Source: Echinococcus granulosus (lineage: Eukaryota > Platyhelminthes > Cestoda > Cyclophyllidea > Taeniidae). From it: a stretch of DNA of 25,068 nucleotides. Every line of letters starts with the position of its first letter. The stretch's first letter is position 1. Of the stretch, positions 1 to 9,835 are shown piece after piece. The notes under the pieces were generated by a model. The model did no database searches. It was given only the letters and a program-made list of their open reading frames with translations, and was not told the origin of the DNA. The translations under genes were made by a program, and so were the position numbers. The stretch covers positions 351,470 through 376,537 of the forward strand of contig NW_020170461.1 in NCBI RefSeq assembly GCF_000524195.1, written 5' to 3'.

Positions 1-130
1 ACTCTGCTAAGATCTCTTTTTCAATGCTTACTTGGTCTCTCCATCACGGAACTGCTTGAACGATGTGAGAGACGGTACATTTTAAAAGTGGGGCAAATAA
101 ACTTGTGTATTTAGTCCGTTATACCAATGT
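1..130. other. Single-copy left flank of the tandem duplication
   Basis: This is the only sequence in the window that is not present twice. From about base 22 it still aligns with the inner sequence starting at 7733: caatgctta matches caacgcttt, and gtgagagacggta matches gtgagagacagta. The flank is therefore naturally continuous with base 131, and the left edge of the 12,469 bp unit cuts through an older repeat (module S). It holds no gene. Confidence 0.85.
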
Positions 131-500
131 GGCATTTTGGTGACTCTTCATAATGCTCCTCATATTTGACCTAAATTTCTTCTTCACAGAGGAAAAAAAT
201 TAGCTTTCTTAGTTTTCCAAATACCTTGACTAAATTTCGTGTAGGGTAGTTGTCGCTATCTAGACGATAGACCTGATGGCTCTTCCCATTACCCATGGTG
301 GAGAAGCCACGCTTTTAGGCGTGTGGTAAAAGTAGGCATCTCTGTCGTCTGATAAAACAATCCTCCTGCTAAAGCAATAATCACACACTGCCCATTTGAC
401 ACCCTGGCAGCCCATTCAGGGGATTTTGACAGATTGGACATCTGTGACCTATGACATGCATGCCCGTCTGTCCTATACACATTCAAGAGTTGCAATTCAT
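22..500 (+). repeat. Module S, copy 1 (diverged repeat)
   Basis: It aligns directly with 7733-8215. The offset is near 7,711 at both 22/7733 and 398/8109. The clearest match is the part reading tttgacaccctggcag, then cccattcagg and attttgacagatt, against tttgacgcactggcag, tctattcacg and attttgactgatt. Read on the minus strand, about 30 codons align with a single 3-base gap, but the partner has in-frame stops. The edge at 500 is approximate. The unit border at 131 falls inside this module. Function unknown; it could be part of an old transposon. Confidence 0.75.
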
Positions 501-2439
501 ATTACCCCAAGAGAAGACAAGGAAATTGAATCAAGAACGACTTTTTTAATGGCTTCATCGCCCATGATGCAAGGCGGTAAATCAGAAACGCAACTTTTCT
601 AGGAATATTTAATAAACAGCCTTAAATTCTGAGTCAAAGTCTCCCTTTTAAGGTGTAAATATGTTGAATATTAAGCACATTTGCATAATCCAGTAAAATG
701 CTTTTTCAATGGAATAATTAATACAGATTAGTGGGCAAAATAGTAATTGTTGGCAAAAGCAGACCTTTTGATATAAGGAATGATTATCTTCCCATTCGGA
801 TGAGGCACTCATAAGAGGGTCCGACTAATTTTGCACGATAACTTGTAAACAAATGGCAACCTTCCCTCTTCAAATGGCAAGAAGTAGATTTGAGGATGAT
901 TTTTGTGGAAGGTGAAGAGATGCACACATCTCAAACCATGAGAGTGACAAGAGTCTATGGAGTCAGAAATTTCTCTATAGGAGAGATTTTGAAGGGACAA
1001 TGGAAGGTTTAAAACGTGCAGATTAGCTGAGAGCATATGAAAGAGCTTGTAAAGCCCTCACACGCATCATCCTAACAACTTTCACGCCCTCACTGCAGAT
1101 CCAGGTGTCTTTTTTTTGTACATTTGATTGAAAAGTGTCTGTTAATTTGGTTGCCCTCATGAGCCATCGCATGTGTGTTGGCATTTAAGAGGCGTCCAAA
1201 TCAATTTGCTTGTCTTTATTGAGAATAGGTAAATAATTACAGAAAGCTTCTTGTAATACCTTACTTAGTTTCCAATTGCAGGGGCACATGATCACGGCCA
1301 ATTGTACATTTTGAGGAGTTTTTTCTATAAATGCACAATCTGTTTCTGGCCGCTCTTTCCCGCTTTTATATGACTTGCTCTTCCCAACTGTCGAAGTAAT
1401 GGTACACGGGATTATATCATTGTCTGATGTTGAAAGGGTGGTTATCACTTTAAGAATAAGGAATGAGGTGAACGCGAAAAATAAGATGAGGTGGCGGTTG
1501 AATTTGCATCTCCGCCCCATCCGTCTCAAAGGAGTGATGTAAGGGAGGGGCATTATTCCCACTGGATACCAGCCCTGTCTGCGTTTTCAGCAGCAGATGG
1601 TACGACAGATTGGGTTAAATCAAGAAGTTTTGGATGGCTAGATAGCAGACGTGAGTGCTTGACCTTCAGCAAGCATCCCATACCACGTCAAATTTTGAAG
1701 GCTAACCGACAGAGCAATCAAACTGTCGAGTACCTATCTGATCGCATTAGAGATGGTCAGACCCAAAAACCAAGCAAACACTTTTCTTCCCCTCATGCAG
1801 CAGGTGGTAATGCAGTACAAACTTTGTACGAGCTTCGTCTGTTCACTTAAAGACAAAATTAATTAATCAGTTCATTTATCTTGCTCGGCGGTGTTTAATC
1901 CACCTCGCCATTTAACTTAACCGGAGGCAGGGTTTAAGGAATCCCCTTTCCTGTCCAAAATACAACTTTGCTTACCTTATGCATGCGGTGTTAGAGCCAA
2001 AAGGGACTGACGAGTTAAATTAACCAACAAGATTTATGGGTATGTGACAATAATGCTCCCTACATTTGTAAATAAATGAAAAGGAGGTGAAGGTAAGTGC
2101 AGATGTAATGTCCACGACTTTGCATGGTTATAATGCTTAAGAGAAATCTTTGCTGACCTCCTTAGTCTTTCCTCCTTCCAAAAGCAAAATGCAGGAGAAA
2201 AATCTGCATCGTGAAAGAAGTATATTTATCGAAGGAAGAGCTCTGTATACCCTTCACTAAGCATTGGTGGATAGTTATGGATTCACTTTTTTAATTTTCT
2301 TTTAGGGAAATTTGGATGTGAGGTGTTATTCTTTGTGTTATTCTAACAGACGCTTATGCATTCTGAGGTAAATGCAGGCCAGTATCTAATCCAACTCTGC
2401 CAACAGAAGGATAGCTCGACAGAAATTTTCCCTTTTTTT
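501..2439. other. No gene recognised; AT-rich unassigned DNA
   Basis: I see no repeat partner I can defend here and no gene. Two chance-length open frames overlap: 1185-1562 on the minus strand (125 codons, one hydrophobic stretch near residues 24-43 and five cysteines after it) and 1491-1850 on the plus strand (119 codons). Inside the latter, 1591-1650 is bracketed by a pyrimidine tract ending in ttttcag and by gtgagt at 1651, which resembles an internal exon. Neither frame resembles a family I know. Confidence 0.6.
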
Positions 2440-3180
2440 TACTACCTTAATTCTTGTCCTTTATTAAGGCCTTACATTGTCGGAAATGTCCATTTTGTGG
2501 AGCTTTTAACGGCATTTCTGTGACAATATTTACTGCCTAAATAAGCTATTACCCTTCTAAGCCTCTATCACTTGAATGGACTTTACATGGATGTATGAAT
2601 GAATGAATGCTTACAGAATAGATGGATAGGGGATGAATCGACAACATTGGAGTGCAAAAATGGTGGCACAGAGGAATCGACACAAATCATCCACCTTAGT
2701 CAAATAACTATAACTCTTGTCTTTTGCAGTGTGGTTGTACCTTAAGGCCAACTTCCTCATCACTGCTGATTAGCACATGAAAGGAAGGCATTTTAGAGCA
2801 TCATTTAGGCCTTATCGGCACGAACTTAGCGTATTCATCCTTCTCTCATAAGAGTCCGCAAATAGGACGGAATCGCAGATGCGCTTAAATAGCCAACATG
2901 CACAAATGATGGTGGGATTATTTGCCTCCACTCATTCGAGAAGATTCAATAACTGTCGTCGATGGTCCACGAGTGGTAATTGACGCACCAACCACGCTTC
3001 GGTGAGCGTCAAGGGAGGATAATGTCGCTCAAAAAGTGCAGAGTCAGTGGAGCCGATGTTGGTTTTGCATATTGTTGAACAGTGTGTCGAACTACGTGGG
3101 CAATTCAAGTTGAGTGGAGTACAATTGCTTTAAGTGGCACCACCTTCGGAGTGTTTTTTGTATCCTGACAAATTTTGTTA
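2440..3180 (+). repeat. Core repeat R, copy A
   Basis: Three landmarks recur in the same order and spacing in four places per unit. In A they are cttgtctttt at 2715, atagccaacatgcac near 2891, and tattgttgaac at 3070, with gtgagcg at 3002 between the last two. The first two are 177 bases apart here, 175 in C, 174 in B and 173 in D. Upstream lies gtccatt at 2488 and a short GGAT-like tract (2590-2637). Downstream, ggcaccaccttcgg matches C. Edges are approximate. No coding potential is visible. I read it as a diverged member of a dispersed repeat family, class unknown. Confidence 0.85.
2590..2637 (+). repeat. Degenerate GAAT/GGAT tract of R copy A
   Basis: The stretch runs gtatgaatgaatgaatgc, then gatggatagggg. 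It sits at the same place within R as the tetranucleotide tracts of copies B, C and D. Confidence 0.8.
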
Positions 3181-4260
3181 CTATCAGTAGTAGATATTCC
3201 ACCACACCAAGATGACCTACTCCGACTGCAAGGATCACTTGAGATCATATATCACTCTGGATTATACGATTTTTAAATATATGCAAAGTTTGAAGTGAGA
3301 CGACCTAGGTAAATGTAGTATCTTTTCAAGGATAAGAGAAAGAACATTCAAACAGTAGTACTGACTTGTTTCGGTTGCCAAAAACAATGCTGTGATCTGC
3401 AATGCGCGATTTCAAATACTTTATCTTCTACTCAGTATAAAAACCAATTTATGTGATTTTTTTGGTAAGAGGTAAACATTTCATATCATTTGGCCAAGTT
3501 GATCACAAAAAAGCTTACTTTTTCTTCTCATATACCTTCGAAATCCCCAATCTGCTAGGTTAATACTGCAGGGGTTAAGGTGGTCCAGAATTTTACAAGG
3601 GATGGAAATTGCTTTAATTGACGTTACCTTCACAATAACCAGTTTCCATGTTCGACAAAACAAAAATCAGATCAGGATTGAAGTTAGATCTAGCAGCACT
3701 TTCGTACAAAAAATTTGCATTTCGCTTATTTACTACTTAGAAACGTTAGCAAAAAATATTTTTTGTTTCGAATCTACTAATTAAAATGCTAAAAACGGAA
3801 GAAAAGGAAAAAGGACATATAGGAATGTAGGCCGTTCAGTCTCCTTATTTAAGAAAACAAGCAGTGAACGCCAGATTTGTAGTAGATTATTTTTTCATCA
3901 AGGTGACTGCCCCAGGTAGCTGTGTACCACGAAGCGGTGGAGAGGTAGAGGAGTGGCCACCAAGAGGGCCGTAAAAGGCTTTCAAAAGGCGGTAAGGCAG
4001 AGACCCAAGACCCATATCTAAGACCGTGGTTTCCATTTCATTGAATGAAGCAAATTCTTCTTTAAAGCAGTAAACGCCAAGGCCTTTGGTGCAACACAAC
4101 CCCATTGAGAGAGGAGTAGATTGTGCATTTCCCACTCTCGCTTCCATTCTCCTCCTTTTAGAACAGAAAAAGTGTGTGATGGATGAAATATTGCGTTTGC
4201 ACTGTAATGTGTGGCTTCAGAGTGTGTCAAGGTATCCAAATGATCTTATTTTGCTTCCGA
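3181..4260 (+). repeat. Right-hand extension of repeat copy A
   Basis: It runs parallel to 10866-12515. Anchors include ggatcacttgagatcat near 3231 against ggatcactcgagacaat near 11029, and aaacaatgctgtgat at 3382 against aaacaatggtgtgat at 11241. Bases 3601-3660 align without gaps to 11581-11640 with 38 of 60 identical by hand count. Bases at 3888-3915 (aaggtgactgccccagg) match 11866-11882. The offset grows from about 7.8 to 8.25 kb, so copy B carries about 300 extra bases near 11.9-12.2 kb. Open frames here do not persist between copies. Confidence 0.75.
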
Positions 4261-4543
4261 CTCGTTCTCCTCAGGTGTTAAAAGTCATCCCCTCCGTCAT
4301 GTGGCGTAAACACACCATCTCTCACCCTAAAGGTGTGTTTTCACAAACACGGATTACAAGAAACATTTGTGAGTCTAGGCATTTGAACTGTATACTCATA
4401 GAGTAATCACATAAGTGGCAGCAAATTGTCTGGTTTCATTGCTAGCTTCGCTGAACTGAACGCCCACTTCCTCCATAGAGAATGTGAATAAACTGGCTCA
4501 CAATTTTTTGTGAATCCCCCTATCGGTGGCAGCTTCAACTTGT

Positions 4544-4580
4544 GAGGTAAACCTCGCTGATCGAAGTCAGGTAAACCTGA
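4544..4580. repeat. Two short palindromes sharing AGGTAAACCT
   Basis: gaggtaaacctc (4544-4555) and tcaggtaaacctga (4567-4580) are near-perfect palindromes around the same core, about 24 bases apart. They could be paired protein-binding half sites or coincidence. They recur at 17013-17049 in copy 2. Confidence 0.6.
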
Positions 4581-5078
4581 GGAGGTTTGAAATCTTTCTA
4601 CTCGACCTACATGCTTCATGAGACTCCTGAATAATGGCAGCAGAAAAATCCAGTAAAGCTTCAGATCACGTGCATAGCAAATACTCCGCTAGGTTTGTAG
4701 AATTTGCTACTCATCCAGTAAAGGCTAAAAAGAACATTAAATCTGCATCATATTTAAGTGGCTAGATCCATAGTTTGAATTTATAACACATTTTATTCCC
4801 TCGGATATATCACAGTAAATAACAAACCCGAATGACATTTTATATATCACTAGATCTCTCTCCAACACTTGTACTTTAATTTGCAATTTTGAAAGGGATA
4901 ATTGAAGCTTCATCTATTCAGCATTTTGTGGCCATGCCTCCTTGTTTAAGTGTACCTGCGTCAAGTGAGGCTCTGGGTGATGACATGCTCCATAGCATTC
5001 AATTTTGAAGGTTTTCTTATAGTTATAGCCGTCATCTCTTAGCTCGATGGTTGGGTATTTTCAGGGGTTAAAGCATTG

Positions 5079-5094
5079 GAGAGAGAGAGAGAGA
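5079..5094 (+). repeat. (GA)8 microsatellite
   Basis: Eight uninterrupted GA dinucleotides. The copy 2 counterpart at 17548-17563 has the same length, which is informative because such tracts normally change length quickly. Confidence 0.95.
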
Positions 5095-5672
5095 CAAGTT
5101 CTTCGCCACGGGATCATATCTGGACATTTCATTTGACACAACTGGAAAGAGCAAATGACCTTTGGAGTGTCACGACAAATCATCGTGGTCCATTTGTCCA
5201 CTTTTGCCGCTGTAGAGAAGGTATTGGAGCTTAGCTGGATAGGCAGCCGTAAGACTCAGGCAATCGCTGCAAAGCGGGAGAAAAAAGATGACCTTTTACC
5301 ACTGCACAATTCCTTTCTTGACAACGAATGTGTGTCAAGAAGACATCAAAGCGGATCATTTGTCTTTATCATTTTACATTACTCGGCCACCGGCTAGCTA
5401 TGTCTGCTACTACCAAGGTCAAACTCATCAGCTAAAAGGTCGAAATCTCCTGCTTCCCTATTCTTAAGGCTAATGGGCTTTTTGTTTTTAGCATTTATTA
5501 TTTTTCCTTAAAGGTTCTCCCTTAATGAAAAAGAGTTGTCATATATCATTATTCATTGTGGAAGAACGGAGAGGGTGTTAGCACAAACCCCTTGAAATGT
5601 TCTCCACATACCCGAATTAATTAGTTTGAGGAAAAGATGAAGTGGCAGTTACCTATGCGACGACATTAAGAT

Positions 5673-5684
5673 ATATCTAGATAT
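5673..5684. repeat. 12-base perfect palindrome
   Basis: atatctagatat is its own reverse complement, within AT-rich DNA. Probably incidental. The copy 2 counterpart is 18142-18153. Confidence 0.7.
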
Positions 5685-5708
5685 TTAAGAGGAGCGAATC
5701 AACTAAGG

Positions 5709-5772
5709 TCCCTTTTTCTCCTTCTTTCCTCCTTCAAACCTCTTTCCCTCCCCACCCTCGCCCGTCTCTTTT
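5709..5772 (+). repeat. Polypyrimidine run
   Basis: About 64 bases with only about six purines (tccctttttctccttc and onward). It could form unusual structure or act as a pyrimidine tract, but no adjoining exon is seen. On the minus strand it gives a low-complexity Gly/Glu/Lys peptide. The copy 2 counterpart is 18178-18241. Confidence 0.8.
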
Positions 5773-6255
5773 GGGAGACATGTAAGTATTAGGCGAAGTT
5801 TAATACACTTCGAGGAAATTGGAACTAGCATCCACTTTTGGAGCCATCCACCTCTCGCATTCAGCTCTCCTTCATTGCCTTCATGGATCGACCTCAAAGT
5901 GAATACAATCAATTTCTCCTGTTAAGCCCACATGCTCCTACCAAAAAAGGGAGAAAGTTTTATTAGAAAAATGCACAATTCCGTTTTTTTCGGTGCCCCG
6001 TGCACTTCCATCTCAAGGTGAAAACTAGAAAGAAAAGAAAGTAGTGACATGAATCAAGTTTAAACATAGGGCGGTGCCACTACCATTTACAGTAATCTTA
6101 TTTATAAAAGGTAGCAGACACGTTCCAATCTAAAGGCGATCCGGTGAATTGTGGGAAGGAAAAATAGAGGAATAAAGTGCAAGTTATGCCATCTGTGCTT
6201 CTTCATCCTTGACTGACATCTTTGTCAATGCGACTGAAGCCCCTTTGTACATCCA

Positions 6256-6720
6256 TTTTCGTAAGAAAGCCGTGGGAAAAATACCACTTATTTAGACCGA
6301 CGAAATCGTCATAGAGATACACTAGACAGATTCAAGATGGGTATTTCTATCCGTGTGTCTCTTTGAGTCTACCTTGAAGTGGTAATCAGGCAAGGTAGCC
6401 TGGTTAAACATACTACGAACTAACGAAGAGAATATTTGGGAGGCTACTAGCATGGCACGAAGACCTTAACCCAGAGCTGAAAACAACTAAATAAAACTCA
6501 AATGTCTGGTTGCTTAACCACCTCTTAAAAAAATATCATGCTGCAAAATTATGCCAAAATAAATGACACTAACTCCTCATTTTTATGTATGATTTTCCCG
6601 CCCTGATGAACCAACTGCATTTCGGACTTGGTGAGTGCCCTCGATAACATCTAGGTGGAAGGAAGTACTGCAGAAGACAAACCTAATTCCAATAAAATAA
6701 CTACCCTAATTTTTATGGTT
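6256..6720 (-). repeat. Module M, inverted copy
   Basis: Its reverse complement aligns with 9836-10278. A 26-base run at 6430-6455 is identical, inverted, to 10073-10098. On either side the match continues with gaps: ggttaagcaa, gttagtgccattta-like and gcagttgcgtaatcag-like segments on one side, and gattaccactt and gtcggtctaaataa segments on the other. Edges are approximate. No gene. Confidence 0.8.
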
Positions 6721-6779
6721 CATTAACAAACCTTTGTTCGAAAGGGTGACTATGCAAAGACTTCCAAGAGAAAACGACA

Positions 6780-7445
6780 AAACTGCTCGCACCATTAATG
6801 GTAACCCCAACTCCGTCTTCTGCAAGAAGGCCATTAACAAGGGAGCAAATCCAGATTTTAGCCACTTGAAAAATACATTATGGATATGTCTACTTGAAAA
6901 GTGGAATGCGGGATGGATGGATGGATAGATGCATACGGAATGGATAGATGAATCAATGTATAGACTGCTCTACAGTTTGAATAGCATATAGCGGAAGCCT
7001 TAATTTCTTGTACTTTATAATATGGCTCTGCTTTTATATCGAATTCCTCACCACCATCGACTGACTTATGAAGTGTCCTCGCTGTGAAGACTCATTTAGT
7101 CCTGAGCAACACAGAGCCAGCTCACTTTTCCATTATCCACTACATTTCACGATTGGGACTGCGTTGCGGTTGAGCTTGAGTAGCCGAGATGCACAAACGA
7201 CGTTGGGGTCAATTGCTTTTTTGCGTGCAATTTGCTTTAATGGATGGCGTTAACGTTCCATGGGTGTTTCTAAAGCGTTAACTGCACTGAAGTCTATCAC
7301 AGATGTCACTCAGGTAAAGAGGGATAGTGAGCTAAGTGATGGATGGATGCATTTTTGAACTGAGTAGACGGAGGTGGGCACTTCTTGCTGGGTGGGTTGG
7401 GCTTGCGTTGGGCAGCACCACCCTCAGGGCGTACTAGTAACCTAC
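6780..7445 (+). repeat. Core repeat R, copy C
   Basis: Landmarks are a tccagatttt segment near 6850, a GGAT tract at 6911-6930, tgcatacggaatgg against A's tgcttacagaatag, cttgtacttt at 7007, and tagccgagatgcacaaa at 7181 against A's tagccaacatgcacaaa. A segment near 7348-7430 ends in cagcaccaccctcagg, against A's ggcaccaccttcgg. The GGAT-to-landmark distance is the shortest of the four copies. The match to A and B fades after about 7445, so C looks truncated on its right. Confidence 0.8.
6911..6930 (+). repeat. GGAT tract of R copy C
   Basis: gggatggatggatggatag is the least interrupted GGAT run in the unit. It occupies the tetranucleotide position of repeat R. Confidence 0.9.
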
Positions 7446-7732
7446 CAGCTTTTCAGCTCGTTGATGTTATGCCCTCTATCATGCTGCTGGGAAATCGGAG
7501 AACACTCCAGGCACCACTATATTACCAGACCCGGAACCACCGTGCTGAAAAGTGAAAAATTATTCTGAGGCAGTAAATTTTAACTTAATTTGGCGCAATA
7601 CTGCCTCATTAGAAGTGACTAAACATTTAAAAAGCCTCCTAGCAAGTTAGAATTTATTTACTAAAAGGTAAAAGAGTAATTATAAGGAATTCCTAAAAAG
7701 AGCTTTGTTGCATTAAACAAAAGATAATGTTG
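7446..7732. other. Unassigned DNA between R copy C and module S
   Basis: No gene and no repeat partner recognised. It contains the 10-bp-stem hairpin listed separately. Confidence 0.5.
7566..7608. repeat. Inverted repeat, 10 bp stem, 23 base loop
   Basis: tgaggcagta (7566-7575) and tactgcctca (7599-7608) are perfect reverse complements. There is no T-run to make a terminator and no known family match. The copy 2 counterpart is 20035-20077. Confidence 0.7.
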
Positions 7733-8215
7733 CAACGCTTTCGCCTCCTCTCCCCGCAAAGACCCAATCCTTGATACTGTTTCAGCTCACCATTAAGTGA
7801 GAGACAGTAAAGAACAAAGCATGAACAAAAAGTTAACAAATCGGTAGCTTCCACCACAACTTATCATGTTGACATTTTTACCGGGAGTGAAAATTTGCCT
7901 TCTTAGCTTTCCCACAGTCTTGCATAAAGCCCAAGAAGAGGAGAAATTTAAGGAATAGTCGTGGCAAATGGCATTGGTGGCTATTCAAGGGATAGCACCG
8001 TTAACTCCGCCCATTCCGAATAGCAGGGAGGCCCTGCTTTCAGGAGTAAGCATTCCTTTTATCTAGCAGAACAAACTTTCTGTTGGGGCAAAAACCACAC
8101 ACCGATTTGACGCACTGGCAGTCTATTCACGATATTTTGACTGATTAGCCACCCGAGAATGGCGGCATCCACTCTTTCCAGGCAGTGAGATAATATTAAA
8201 AGTATGGTTTATTAA
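7733..8215 (+). repeat. Module S, copy 2 (diverged repeat)
   Basis: Direct partner of 22-500. It begins caacgctttcgcctcctctc against caatgcttacttggtctctc and stays collinear to the tttgacgcactggcag segment at 8106-8121. Shortly after 8215 the sequence switches to the inverted R copy D, so S here ends next to an inverted repeat, unlike its partner. Confidence 0.75.
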
Positions 8216-8234
8216 TAACGTCAGGAAGGGCAGA

Positions 8235-9440
8235 AAATCTGTTAGGATGCCAGACATTAACGGATGTGCAGTCCACCCAGCGTAAAGCGTCTACGCATTT
8301 CATCGCACAGTTCAACAATAGATCAAACCCCCGCATAACCCACCACTAGGATTCGTAGGAGTTCAGAGAACCGTATATGGTCAGTATCCCACGTCGCTCA
8401 CCACAGAGTATTCTTGTTTTAGGAAAAAACCATGAACAATCAACGCCAGTCATTGATCCTTCTCACAGGTGTGAGGAAATTTGATCCTAACGGCAACAGT
8501 GTACCTCGACTATTCAAGCGCATCCATAGTTTCGTCCAATTTGTGTAGTATAATGAGGAAGGGCGAATGGTGCTGGTTTCGTGCTGCTCTAGACTGGGTA
8601 ATGCAGTACGAGGCCATCTTATATGCCAATCTGAAGTGGTGAGGAGGTTGGCTTAAAAGCAAAGCCACTTAACAGAAAAACAAGGCTTGAAGTTGTTTCA
8701 CTGAGCAAAGCGTTTTCCATCTATTCTTCCGTGTCTTATTGTTCACATTCCGATGCAGATCATAAATCCGTTGACCCGTACATTCCGAACAGACCTGGTA
8801 CCCATCTATCTTATATTCATCCTTCAATCAATTGTATATCAATCCTTCCGTGTATCCCTTATTAACCGAAATCCATCCAATATCCATTACATATATACCA
8901 CGGACTCATCTCCCCATTCATTTACCAATTCATAAAACAATTTAATCATTTTGCTTTCATCCATTTCCTCCGAGTCGATTATGCATCTATCCTGTATCCA
9001 TCCATCAATCCATCAACCACTCACGATTCTATTCACCCATCCATCAGTCAACCCATGCTTCTGCATATCCATTTATTCATCCTTTATCATTACGGTATCC
9101 AATAAGCTTAAATTTGTGCATTTTATCTTGCATTCATCCCTCATTTCTCACGTCTCCAATCCGAATCTATCCCTTCATCCATCTGCTATCCATTCGTCAA
9201 CCCAAACCGTAGCATTCTCCACCCGTTTTGATTTATTCCGTACCCATTTAGTATCTGTGCCTTTTTTTATCCACTATCTACTTTATACCCACCCGCATCC
9301 ATCCATCCCCTGTCCATCCACTTGGGTCCCATTCAGAGGACAAAGATGTTGGTGCATTATTCCCTGCCCAAGCAGTTGCTATCATCATAAAGCACGGCAA
9401 ATAGCTCAATAATGGACTTTTCTGAATGTTTCACATCCCT
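8235..9440 (-). repeat. Core repeat R, copy D (inverted, tract expanded)
   Basis: Read on the minus strand, the landmarks of R occur in order: gtccatt at 9417-9411, the tetranucleotide tract, cttgttttt from 8684, gatgcgcttgaatag at 8524-8510 against A's gatgcgcttaaatag, gtgagcg at 8401-8395, and tattgttgaac at 8320-8310. Spacings agree with A within a few bases, except across the tract. There gtccatt to cttg is 733 bases, against 227 in A, 202 in B and 158 in C. The copy seems to stop near 8235, abutting module S. Confidence 0.85.
8710..9330 (+). repeat. Long degenerate ATCC (GGAT) tract of R copy D
   Basis: About 620 bases dominated by variants of catc, atcc and atccatcc, strongly depleted of G on this strand. 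The best-preserved parts are near 8996-9047 and 9296-9322. It is the expanded, decayed form of the GGAT tract found in the other R copies. The open frame at 8951-9412 (153 codons, rich in Ser, His, Pro and Ile) is a by-product of the ATCC motif and not a gene. Confidence 0.92.
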
Positions 9441-9835
9441 CGTTGCTTCAGTTTATACTAGTGTTTATTTAAAATGGCTAATTATATCGTGTCCGACAGG
9501 ATTCCTTACATATTCTTCCCTCCTCGGCGGATACGCTTCACCTGTCACACTAAGGTTTGTGAACGAGCCATCGAAGTCCAAGCAATTGTCTTTTTAAATT
9601 GAAATAGATTGTCGCTGCCACTTGTGTGGCACTCCGAGACTTCCCTGAAAGCAAACGAACCAAAGCGTCAAACCGGAATATGATACTTGCTAAAGTACAT
9701 AAGAGTTAGGAGACTAAAAATGTAGTCCACAGAATAATCTGTGGAGAAGGAAATGACAATGTTGTTTAACCTTCAGACAGTTGGTACACCGAGCACATAG
9801 GATTGCTTTAACTTGGTGCACATTTACAACCTTTC
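9441..9835. other. Unassigned DNA between inverted R copy D and module M
   Basis: No gene. A weak resemblance of cctcggcgg near 9521 to gctcggcgg near 1882 is too short to call. Two small hairpins lie here: tgccac/gtggca at 9616-9631, and the 8 bp stem listed separately. Confidence 0.5.
9726..9745. repeat. Perfect hairpin, 8 bp stem, 4 base loop
   Basis: tccacaga, ataa, tctgtgga. A compact stem-loop of unknown role. The copy 2 counterpart is 22195-22214. Confidence 0.75.

Larger units (their letters stand above)
4261..6255. other. No gene recognised; unassigned region
   Basis: About 2 kb without a gene or a repeat partner I can defend. Short items in it are listed separately: two AGGTAAACCT palindromes, a GA tract, a 12-base palindrome and a polypyrimidine run. 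Open frames are all under 110 codons and resemble no known protein. Confidence 0.6.

Noticed and set aside
1491..1850. 119-codon plus-strand open frame as an intact gene
   Set aside because: Length is within chance expectation for 12.5 kb read in six frames. It overlaps another chance frame on the opposite strand and has no recognisable domain.
4086..4406. 106-codon plus-strand open frame
   Set aside because: It overlaps repeat A's right extension, is not preserved in the parallel part of copy B and resembles no family I know.
5128..5200. Third copy of module S (atttgacacaactgg resembles atttgacaccctgg)
   Set aside because: Only about 15 bases match, with no collinear support on either side.
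5155..5397. 80-codon plus-strand frame beside the GA tract
   Set aside because: No domain, no conserved partner, and no promoter or splice context.
6734..6742. ttgttcgaaag as a tRNA-like B box (Pol III promoter)
   Set aside because: It lacks the GGTTCGAATCC pattern, and no A box or cloverleaf is found at proper spacing.
7566..7608. Hairpin as a bacterial-type terminator
   Set aside because: The loop is long, no T-run follows and there is no gene upstream.
8996..9047. ATCC repeats as a CRISPR-like array
   Set aside because: The repeats are 4-base degenerate motifs without fixed-length repeats and unique spacers.
8951..9412. 153-codon plus-strand open frame, the longest in the unit
   Set aside because: It lies largely within the degenerate ATCC tract. 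Its Ser/His/Pro/Ile-rich peptide is what atccatcc repeats encode in any frame, and the motif rarely makes stops.
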